Below, in pieces: positions 56,316 to 64,000 of a stretch of 64,000 nt of DNA; the first letter of the stretch is position 1; every line of letters begins with the position of its first letter. The position numbers were made by a program, and so were the translations under genes. Location: positions 64,562-128,561 of the forward strand of contig MU621102.1 in the NCBI GenBank assembly GCA_025399215.1, read 5' to 3'. This DNA comes from Globomyces pollinis-pini (lineage: Eukaryota > Chytridiomycota > Chytridiomycetes > Rhizophydiales > Globomycetaceae). The notes below the pieces were generated by a model. The model saw nothing but the letters and a program-made list of their open reading frames with translations, ran no database searches and was not told the origin of the DNA.

Positions 56316-57880
56316 TTAGTTTATTCCAAGAAGATTATAATCAGCATTAGAAATTTCATGAGAGAGCAAGTCAATCTGATGTGAAATGGAATTGGCATTA
56401 AATAAGTACTCCGTTGAACCAAACTGTATACCTATCGTGGGTAACGAAATAAGCCACACAATGCCTTGCTCTATCTTGATTACACATGGAAGCGTCTCAT
56501 GCACTGGAGAGGGTAGGTTTTTGAAAGATGAAAGGAGTACTGTCAGGGACTTCTGATATGACCGGCTGCTCAACAATGTCTGCTTCAAAGTTTTCATATC
56601 TTCTCTAGTAAACACCTTGAGAAAGTAGCCATTTCGTGTTTGTTCAGCATCTCCGTAACGTCTTGACAATTTAATTTTTACATCAAGACCATTCATAGCA
56701 GCTGTACTATTAGCTGATTTGGACTCCATTGAAACCGAGTATCGATTGTCCCAAAGAACACACTTTCCTGGTAAAATGGGCAGAAGAGAATAGAGAAATT
56801 TGGGTAAAAATGGTTGTCTGGCGAATGTCCAAATATTTCTTCCTATTTTTGAAGATGGAGGGCAAAGTGCAATATTTCCTAATGCAAACAGAGTATACTG
56901 ACAATCGGTTCTAGCTGAATAATTCAAGATGTAAGCTCTACACTTCTCCACCAGTGAATTGGAAGGATGAACAAATCCATTCATCGACATGAGTAGTTTC
57001 CTCAAGACAAGGTGTGCTGTGTATGGATTGTGAATCCATTGATCCTCACTATATCCACTATGTGGGTTGACTGAAAGGTGAACAGTCCCTATGGATGGAT
57101 TAAAGACTGATGAATTTTGTCGTATTCGATCCACTAAGATGAGAAAAAAGTAATTAGATACCATCTCTGTTATTTTCACGAATTGTATCATACATTGCTC
57201 TACTCAACACATCAAGGTTTTCATCTAAAGTTGCAATCTTCTTTTCATTCTGTTGGATCATTGATGGTAGAATCCATTCTGAATGGGATATATCTAGAAG
57301 AACATGATCGATTCGATTTGCATGTATATACTTAATCATGTCAATCTAGTGTGAGTGAAAAGTGGGAATACCTTGCTATATTTCAATAATGGGCAAATAA
57401 CTGCGAGAGGACTACATATCTGATTCCAAGAGGCTGGAAGTATAGAATGAGAGTATAATGGATTAAAGTCTTCCGTAAACTTCATATTTCGAATACATGA
57501 AGCTAAATAAGCGCGTAAGTGAGGTATGGAATGACCAGTGAATATGGTTTTGATGTTTTTATCAGGACAAGCAGCTGCAACAGAGCGTAACCAATCCGAG
57601 TGATTACCAAAGGGAAGACGACTATGATTCTGGTATAAATTGTTTTGTGAGTTAGGAGAGGTGATAGGTAATTCTGTGTTAATAGATGTGAGTGGGATAT
57701 GTAGAGAGTCCAAGAAAGCCAAGAATGATTGTGAAGGACTTTGAGGGGAGACAATAAATGCATGGAATGGAAGTTTCTTTGCATGTAGCATATGGCACAA
57801 GACCACACTGGCCAATGAACCATTGACGCTTACGCCTAGTCTTAGTTTTATGCCTTACCTACCTTCGGTGCTGTTCTCAT
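56316..57880 (-). CDS. TilS-like (tRNA-Ile lysidine synthetase family) protein with degenerate active site
   Basis: ATG at 57880 (MRTAPK). A 23-nt intron joins it to VGVSVNGSLASVVLCHMLHAKKL, where TilS has the PP-loop SGGxDS; here the Asp is missing. A little further on, GHSIPHLRAYLASCIRNM takes the place of the AHHADDQAET region, and LAVICPLLKYSK the place of the RPLL..K motif. The later WILPSMIQQNEKKIATLDENL and the C-terminal extension fit the family. In eukaryotes this enzyme acts in mitochondria on tRNA-Ile(CAU). With the ATP site altered it may be inactive, or bind tRNA without modifying it. The family call is moderate. Confidence 0.6.
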
Positions 57881-58033
57881 CGTTTTTTTTTAAAATGAAA
57901 ATGTAATGTCGATACCGCACCGAACTGAACCAATACCCCACTGAATTCACTGACTTTCACAACGGATTCAATAAGAATGTTTTTATCAACTATCCATACC
58001 TTTATCTCTTTATTATCAAGCTCACTCTTGTAG

Positions 58034-59939
58034 TTTAGTCGTTGGATCTTTATCCACAAATCCACAAAAATCAATCCCAAAGCTATTGTCCATTAACTCA
58101 AAAAATGGCCCTTTTGAAATGGTTCTCTCTACCGATTCAATTGATGATCCTCGAATTGATTTTCCACTGTATACTATCAGTACCATCCATTGGATTAATC
58201 AATAGGTTCTCACACTACTTCAATTAAAGTACCGGAAAATCAAAATATAACTCACTTGGGTGGATTTGGAATATTCAAATCTATCACAAATATTACAATT
58301 GCTTATGTAGATAAACAATCCATCACTAACGAAACACTTGAATATTTCGAGAAAAACAGATGCCAGATTGATATTTTATTGACTTTCGATTGGCCATTAG
58401 GAATTCAGTTGAAGTCGTCATTAGCAAAAGATAAATTTACCGTTCCACCCAAAGGTACTATTTAAAGAATCTGGTTACAAAACTATACATGTTGTAGTCG
58501 ATTGCCTCATCTTGCTTTTGTTGCTCAAGTGCTAATTTTTTTCAGGATCAGAGTTGCTCTCTCAAATAGTATTGTTGTTAAAACCAAGATACCATTTTGC
58601 CTCTGGATGCGGAATATTCTTTGAACGTGAACCTTTTGCAAACCTGAACTCACTTTCAACTCGGTTTATAGGCTTGGGAGATTTTGGAAATGTAGAAAAA
58701 GAAAGAGTACAAAATCCATACCTTTAACTCTTGTAGTGGTTTTACGCAATGAATTTACTCCCATTTTCTGAAACAAAACCAGACCATATAAAGCCAACTT
58801 CAAATCCTTTTGGATCAATTGCTAAACAGTTGGCAGATTCAGAAAAAAAGGTATCGTTCAAGATATTCATCGTAGGAAGCTGGATTTTTTTGGAATGATG
58901 GAGCAAATAAACGTAAACGGGATGCCAGTAAAATCGATTTTTAATCATATTAACTCTCAGATGGTAGTACACAACTTAAACTAAATATTTAGAACCACCA
59001 GAAGGATATGTATGTAAGCTTTGTAATATTCCCGGCCATTATGTGTCCCGATGCCCTCAAGCTGGAAATAAAAGAAAGCTTCCAGATGGATACATATGTC
59101 GTATATGTAATCATGAGGGACATCATATTACAGAATGTCCACATGCTGAAATGCAAAGATCAAGAAGGCCCAAACGTGATGGTTTCATTAGTTATCGGCT
59201 GATCATGTAGGATCAAAGTGTTGGTTTTGCTTGTCAAATGATGTAGAGACACATTTAATTGTCACAATCATTTCCGATACCTATGTATCATTGGCAAAAG
59301 GTGGCTTGGTAGAAAATCATATGTTGATTGTTCCGGTGATGCACTATTCCAATTCGCGTGAGCTAGAGTTGATTACAGATGAAGAAGGATTAATTACAGT
59401 AAAGTCTATACAAGAAGAAATATCAAAGATTAAGACAGAAGTAGAATCCGTGTTTAGAAAGAAAGGACAATGCGTTGTGTACTTTGAAGTTTTTGGTGGT
59501 GGAGATCAAAATAGTCCAAATACTCGTGTACATCATATGCATATTCAGGTATTCGTTCAATTATTGTTAATAGAAAGATGGTTCCTATCCCCGAAGAGTT
59601 AGAAGAAATGGTAGAAGATGCATTCAAAACCGAAGCTGAAAACGAAGGGTTGATAGCCCAAGAAGCACTTCCCGAATCATCATTTTGGCCATTTATTCGG
59701 GTTCACTTGTTTGGACGTACCCCAATTGTCTTTACCCCACCAGAACCAACCGATGGAGTGCTGATTCCATTCAACTTACAGATGGCCAGGTATAATATCC
59801 TAAACACTTATGCTGTAGATTTGTTTTGGCCAACCTTATTGGAAAGCCAGAGTATGCTAATTGGAAGAGGTGTATATTGGAGGAAGATGAAGAAACTGCT
59901 CAAGCTGAATCTCTTAGAAATATTTTATCTCTTGAATAA
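58034..59939 (+). CDS. CWF19L1/Drn1-like CwfJ protein with two CCHC zinc knuckles
   Basis: The first exon is uncertain: coding is clear from about 58034 (LVVGSLSTNPQKS) after a TTGTAG acceptor, but I found no initiator ATG. The N-terminal debranching-enzyme-like domain is present (NGPFEMV, IPENQNITHLGGFGIF, VDILLTFDWP-like IDILLTFDWPLG, KPRYHFASG, RFIGLGDFGN, WFYAMNLLP). Next are two zinc knuckles (CKLCNIPGHYVSRC, CRICNHEGHHITEC). CwfJ_C_1 follows (CWFCL.., THLIVTIISDTYVSLAKGGL, HHMHIQMVPIP) and CwfJ_C_2 (FNLQMARFVLANLIGKPEYANWKRC.LEEDEE), ending at 59939. CwfJ proteins act in late splicing and lariat-RNA turnover. Introns include 58180-58229 and a 29-nt one before MVPIP. Confidence 0.87.
58180..58229 (+). 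other. Composite intron of two GT...AG units
   Basis: The 50-nt intron joining FPLYTI to IPENQNITHL divides into 58180-58205 (26 nt) and 58206-58229 (24 nt), each GT...AG, with no spacer. Confidence 0.65.
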
Positions 59940-60045
59940 ACTAAGCATATTTCACATTGCCATCGTGTTTAATAAAATTGGGCATTTATCAAAATCTTAT
60001 CGCGGCTTGTTTAATCATACACCATTTATCAAACAGCTTTTAAAA

Positions 60046-61290
60046 ATGCTACAATGCCCAACACAAGTAGCGGAATCCATTACAATTAATAGTGAAAAGT
60101 TTCAACGATTGAGAGAAGATGCTGCGATGTTAGACTGTACAATTGTTTATGGACAAAAAGAACGACAACTGAACAAATTCTTCACTTCTCTAAGATCCGG
60201 ATACTTTTATTCATCCTTCCATACCTTTAAAACAAATGAAATCAACTTAACTGAATGCCCTTTTGATGAACTAATTATCGAAGCAACCTTGGATTTCATA
60301 TACTTTGATTTCAAACAGAATGATATTATACAATGGATTCTTGAAGGAAAACCTGTTGATGATTTATATGAATCATCGCAATATTTTCAAATCGATGATT
60401 TGGAATTGACCATCAAAAACGCTTTAACGTTCATTAAAGGCCAACATTCCAGCAGGATAACAGATACAAATATATTCATCAATTATTTCAAAAGCCTGGA
60501 TAAACTGTTTAAATTGAATGAACTAAAAGACCTTACTTGCTGGATTTTTGAAAGTGTACAAATTCAATATTTCGATTACCTTCGCAACACTCTCTCAGAT
60601 TTTCCCATGAATTCATTCAAAACAATAATTGCACAAGAATTTTCATTGTTGAATGAAGAAGAACGGTTCTCTATGGTTTTATCAGCATATCAAGACCGAA
60701 CTGAACAAGATCAACTAATTTTGAAACCTATTATTTTAAATCATTTTGATTTTTCCCAAATATCTCCTGCTATTGCATTAGGAATTGCTTCCTCATTAGA
60801 TGAGGCAAAGCATATTTATCATATTCAGTCAAATGCGCGATTTAGAAGATCAGCTCAACCTTTAATATTTCAAAACAATTTCATATATAATTCGACTGTG
60901 GATATATGTAGTACAATCGCATTCACTTATAAGGAACAAGAGTATGAAGCTCAGATCGAGGATAGTGTGGATCAACCAGAGTACTTCAAAGGTAAATTAG
61001 CTGTAATTAAATTATTTTCAGGTGCTTATATGTCATTTGATTTTGAGCAAATGATGAATGATAAAAAACTACCAGAGTTTCAATTAACCTTATTGGAAAC
61101 GTCGACTTTTCGTGTACTAACTAAATTTTGTGGGTTTCAATCAAAATCTTATTCAGATTATTTGAAAGAATACAATGATCGAGACTGGTATGGGGAAAGT
61201 CAGTTTATAAACAAGGCGGATTTGATCCATGGTTCAGAGTACACGTTCATAGTGAAATTCTATGGTTATACTGCTTGGAATTGTGATTGA
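60046..61290 (+). CDS. BTB/POZ-domain protein
   Basis: The first ATG after the CwfJ stop in this frame is at 60046 (MLQCPTQVAES); the frame is open further upstream but that part overlaps CwfJ coding sequence. The BTB fold is at residues 20-130: LDCTIVYGQKERQLNKFFTSLRSGYFYSSF, ATLDFIYFDF and LYESSQYFQIDDLELTI. A helical BACK-like region follows (NIFINYFKSLDKLFKLNELKDL, FSLLNEEERFSMVLSAYQD). The last 150 residues look beta-rich and are unassigned. Such proteins often recruit substrates to Cul3 ubiquitin ligases. Intronless, 106 nt after the CWF19 gene. Confidence 0.7.
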   Translation: MLQCPTQVAESITINSEKFQRLREDAAMLDCTIVYGQKERQLNKFFTSLRSGYFYSSFHTFKTNEINLTECPFDELIIEATLDFIYFDFKQNDIIQWILEGKPVDDLYESSQYFQIDDLELTIKNALTFIKGQHSSRITDTNIFINYFKSLDKLFKLNELKDLTCWIFESVQIQYFDYLRNTLSDFPMNSFKTIIAQEFSLLNEEERFSMVLSAYQDRTEQDQLILKPIILNHFDFSQISPAIALGIASSLDEAKHIYHIQSNARFRRSAQPLIFQNNFIYNSTVDICSTIAFTYKEQEYEAQIEDSVDQPEYFKGKLAVIKLFSGAYMSFDFEQMMNDKKLPEFQLTLLETSTFRVLTKFCGFQSKSYSDYLKEYNDRDWYGESQFINKADLIHGSEYTFIVKFYGYTAWNCD

Positions 61291-61329
61291 TAATAAAGAG
61301 TATTGTCCTGGTCACTTTTGTTTTTTCCA

Positions 61330-61896
61330 ATGAAATCAACAATAATAGCAATAGGTAGTGCGCTATTAGCATCATCATGTTGTGTTATCCAACTGATTTT
61401 AAACTATGTTTCTTATACTTGCGCTGGATTCAGTGTGTTAACACCTTATCGGATCGAATTCACCACGATTTCAATCATACTTTTAACAGTGATCTCCTTA
61501 CGAAATGGATTTTTGAAGAGTATTCCAACCATTACCATTTCTATTCTATTGATGAATTCACCCGAAATCTTACATTGGTACAACAAAAGTGAGTATTCTT
61601 TAGAATACTTGAAATTGTCATCCCCTCCGCTATTGAAGTATCAGACTTGTATTAAATATCAGTATTCGATCAAAGGTTTGAAATGTGAAGGTTGTGCGCA
61701 AAAACTCAAGTCAACAATTGATTCTGTGGATGGTGTTCGTTCTAGTTCAGTTGATTTTCAATCACCTCAGTATAGTAGTCTTAACGTTATGATGGTCGAC
61801 AAACATGATGAATCATTGTTATTGAATTCAGTTGCTAGGTTGGATTTTTCATATCGTATGCATTTGGAGAATCTTGAGAAAGGAATACGTTGTTAA
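61330..61896 (+). CDS. MerT-like membrane protein fused to a heavy-metal-associated (MerP/HMA) domain
   Basis: ATG at 61330, 188 aa, intronless. TM1 carries a vicinal cysteine pair: GSALLASSCCVIQLILNY, followed by CAGFSVLTPYRIEF. This closely matches the first helix and loop of bacterial MerT mercuric transporters (ALAASSCC..., ..LTPYRPIF). Two more membrane segments follow (TISIILLTVISL, TITISILLM). The C-terminal HMA domain has GLKCEGCAQKLKSTIDSVDGV, the CxxC metal motif. MerTP fusions are known in bacteria. It probably binds Hg2+, Cu+ or similar soft metal at a membrane. Bacterial origin by transfer is possible. Confidence 0.72.
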   Translation: MKSTIIAIGSALLASSCCVIQLILNYVSYTCAGFSVLTPYRIEFTTISIILLTVISLRNGFLKSIPTITISILLMNSPEILHWYNKSEYSLEYLKLSSPPLLKYQTCIKYQYSIKGLKCEGCAQKLKSTIDSVDGVRSSSVDFQSPQYSSLNVMMVDKHDESLLLNSVARLDFSYRMHLENLEKGIRC

Positions 61897-62075
61897 TGGA
61901 TATAAACGTGTAATGGTTTTTACATACACACACACATCCGTGATTTCCAAGGCATCTGTTTGTCCAAATCATTCGGAAATTGATTTAATAAAGTTCACCA
62001 AGGAATCATTATCAGTATCGTGCTCTATACCCTCTCGTTCAAAATTTCTTAATTTTTTTTTCACTTGAATTCTAA

Positions 62076-62525
62076 ATGGGTTTGGTTGATAATGTCATTC
62101 AAGGACTGGCCCGAGGAGCTGCTAGAAAGCCTTTGACTTCAAAGCAAGGAAACAAAAACTTTTATAAAGGAAATCGTTCAGGAAGAATGGGGTCTTGGAC
62201 TAGAAGAGGTAATATTCAAAATCTTAGACAAAACAGGACATTATGTTATCGAACAATGGAGAAAAAGACAGTTCGTTGCTCCGGATTTGGAAGATTTCAA
62301 GGTAAACAATAGTGTACAGTAACATGAATATAGCTGCAACCATACGTGTCTCCTAAAGCAGATGATAGATTTAAAAATTCTCACACAGTGGTTGATTATT
62401 TTCAACTTGAGAACTCTGATTTGAAAGATAATTTAAATGAAGCTTGTTATAGTAGAGCAATGAACATATGGGAAAAGATGGATAAAAATGCACATGATAA
62501 ATACTTGATAAAGAATAAACAGTAA
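62076..62525 (+). CDS. Mitochondrial large-subunit ribosomal protein mL41
   Basis: ATG at 62076. Introns at 62209-62236 (28 nt) and 62302-62333 (32 nt). Spliced, it reads LARGAARKPLTSKQGNKNFYKGNRSG, SWTRRGHYVIEQWRKRQFVAPDLEDFKLQPYVSP, the conserved core of mL41/MRPL27 (LT.K.GNK.FYKG..., G.Y......FVVPDL..FKLKPYV). The protein is about 130 aa, as usual for the family. It is the only clear mitochondrial translation gene here apart from the TilS-like one. Confidence 0.88.
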
Positions 62526-62613
62526 AAGCTGCTTTTTAATGCTCTCTTATTTGTCTCATTGCTTTATTAAAATGACGTGTCTGCAGAATCATCCAATACA
62601 AGTTGTTGGATTG

Positions 62614-63670
62614 TTAACCAATTAAAATCAGAATCAAGTACATATTAAATAGAAGGTACATATGTGGAATCAGTGCAACATCCCGGCTAATCTCATTTGG
62701 ATCAAAAGGTTTGATTGGATCCAATTGTTTGGTCATATTTGGAAGTTGAAACTTTGAATTACACGTCAAAGTCACCACTTTCCCATCATTGTTTAGAACT
62801 GAGATACTCTGATTCCAAGAAGGTGGATTATTAACCATGACGTATTGGTAGCTTTTGACTCTTGTGATTGTTGGGCCATCTATTGCATTCAGTATGGTAT
62901 ATGATGTTACAAGCTCCTCCCATCTCTTCTAACTTCTGTTTTCGTGTTTCTAAAAACCTACTGTCATTGCAAATTTGCCTACTTTTCTAACCATTTCAAT
63001 TCAGCATTCGCAGCAATGGATTCTGGTAGTCTTCCTGTTCGCTTTACCAAGTCTTTAGTCCCTTCAAGTCCTAATTGTACACTTGAGTCATATATTTGCC
63101 CAATAGAGACTAAACTTAGGCTTTTTCTCTATTACCAGATAGCTTCATCCCAATTGTTTGAGAAAAGTCAAAGGCAGGAAACCAATATCTACGAGCGAGT
63201 ACTTGAATTTGACATTGTTGAAAGGAAGGTTGTTTGGATGCCAAGTCCCTGTAATATTAAACAATCCAAATATGCATACCACGCAGAGCAAAACCCTTCC
63301 AGGCCTGGTAAATTAATAAGAACTTACCTCACCATTGACATCACCATTCAAGTCTTTGGTTTGTAAATAGTTCTTTTTGATAGCATCTAGTGTAGAATTC
63401 ATAGTCGTAAATTCATTTGGATGATTGATCGCTGTGTATTCTTCAATAACCTCTTGTGCTGAACCAGTTCCACTAATATCATTACGCGATTTATTTGTAC
63501 TTACGTTGTGAACTGAATAATCCCCGCACTATAACCATGATTGTCATCCAAGATAGTACATATCTCGAATTGAAATCGATTGGTTAGCTTAAATGTAAAA
63601 AGTACCTTGAATTACTAGTTTCGAAAATATTCGTCAGTTGCAGAATCAAATCAATATCACAGTTTGACAT
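62614..63670 (-). CDS. GH46-type chitosanase
   Basis: ATG at 63670 (MSNCDIDLILQLTNIFETSNS). Seven introns; the first is odd (see findings). Rebuilt sequence: FQFEICTILDDNHGYSAGIIQFTTGTGSAQEVI, GDVNGLEGFCSAWDLASKQPSFQQCQIQ, YWFPAFDFSQTIGMKLSVSIGQIYDSSVQLG and, near the end, TITRVKSYQYVM. These match GH46 (FE, D.rGyTaGi.gFttG, L..FC.AW, F..Q, Y..Pa, LG....Ygqiydt..qhg). GH46 cleaves chitosan; the first-motif Glu and a later Asp would be catalytic. No signal peptide is visible. The C-terminus ends in a hydrophobic stretch (MYLLFNMYLILILIG). Confidence 0.75.
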
Positions 63671-63947
63671 TGTTGCTACAAAATGAAGTAGCGTAAGTTT
63701 AAAATACATTGTTGAACATCAAAGACATTGGGATCGCGTCGTTTTAATTCAATTTGGTATGAAAACTAATATGGTTAAGTGTGGGAAAAGGATCAGATCG
63801 TGTGACCTGCTTGTAGTTTAATATGAATCTTCTATCAGAATACATTGGATTTTCTATAATACTAACTATGTCATTTCTATTTTCATATATGACAGCTATA
63901 ATACGCTCACCATTAACAAGATATCTATTTGTGTGAAAAGGAAAACG

Positions 63948-63953
63948 AAAAAA
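63948..63953 (-). terminator. RNA polymerase III terminator (T6)
   Basis: A run of six A on the plus strand (T6 on the minus strand) lies 7 nt past the 3' end of the tRNA, as expected for Pol III. Confidence 0.6.
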
Positions 63954-63959
63954 TAAGAT

Positions 63960-64000
63960 CGACAACGGCAGGGTTCGAACCTGCGCCCTCGTAGAGGAAT
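63960..64000 (-). tRNA. tRNA-Ser, 3' part (continues past the right edge)
   Basis: Minus strand reads a variable arm (CCTC-TAC-GAGG), T arm GCAGG-TTCGAAC-CCTGC and acceptor strand CGTTGTC with discriminator G. The long variable arm with this T stem and CGTTGTCG end is as in fungal tRNA-Ser. The anticodon lies outside the window. Confidence 0.85.

Noticed and set aside
59578..61290. A single 570-residue protein joining VPIPEEL to the BTB domain
   Set aside because: The frame only reads through an unspliced intron. Splicing at the AG/GT after FNLQMA gives a proper CwfJ end and stop at 59939, and the BTB gene starts afresh at 60046.

Overview
The window is eukaryotic nuclear DNA and almost certainly fungal. 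It is AT-rich and gene-dense. Nearly every recognisable gene is cut by very short GT...AG introns, mostly 24-34 nt, often with a TAAC/TGAC-like branch site just before the acceptor. The standard genetic code fits every gene I reconstructed. Fungal signals include a Skt5/Chs4-like protein with a CaaX end, an Asa1-like ASTRA subunit, Pan1-type EH domains with Ark/Prk-type QxTG sites, an Sdd3-like M16 peptidase, Atg22-like transporters and a chitosanase. The introns, and an intersectin-like EH-WH2-SH3-RhoGEF protein, point to an early-diverging fungus rather than a Dikarya yeast. I cannot name the species.

Layout, left to right. 0-5 kb (minus): a tyrosinase N-terminal half, two tandem Bem46/ABHD13-like hydrolases and a Sel1-repeat protein. 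5-12 kb: a myristoyl-type protein with a duplicated HHG..W motif, a WD40 protein, and a large secretory-pathway redox fusion (DOMON, cytochrome b561, cytochrome b5, FAD/NAD reductase with an SH3 domain inside the NAD half). 12-28.7 kb (plus): 3-ketoacyl-CoA reductase, a secreted protein, a membrane-anchored TBC RabGAP, an NAPE-PLD-like hydrolase, the intersectin-like gene, a multi-RRM protein, an acyl-CoA-binding protein and two small coiled-coil proteins. 28.8-31.3 kb (minus): a kinesin whose nucleotide-binding motifs are all lost. 31.3-37.8 kb: a gene-poor stretch with short repeats and a small interstitial telomere-like tract. 37.8-42.5 kb (minus): a membrane-anchored ACBP and an M16 peptidase. 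42.7-46.9 kb (plus): a mucin-like membrane protein and a ClC channel. 47-55.5 kb (minus): four tandem Atg22-like transporters, the last two a recent duplication. 56-64 kb: a degenerate TilS-like protein, a CWF19L1/Drn1-like protein, a BTB protein, a MerT-HMA fusion, ribosomal protein mL41, a GH46 chitosanase and the 3' end of a tRNA-Ser.

The most unusual signal is at intron scale. Several longer introns are exact concatenations of intron-sized units, each starting GT and ending AG and abutting the next without spacer: 2 units in the WD40 gene, 5 in the intersectin gene, 3 in the M16 gene, 3 of exactly 29 nt in the ClC gene, and 2 in the CWF19 gene. In the M16 gene two adjacent units are visibly duplicated. 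This looks like a genome-wide process of tandem intron gain or duplication, probably read by one long or several stepwise splicing events.

Functional links between neighbours are loose, as expected for a fungus. Lipid metabolism (two ACBPs, ketoacyl reductase, NAPE-PLD), endocytosis/actin (intersectin) and vacuolar transport (Atg22 set) are the visible themes. All gene models here come from reading frames and splice signals only; no search was run.
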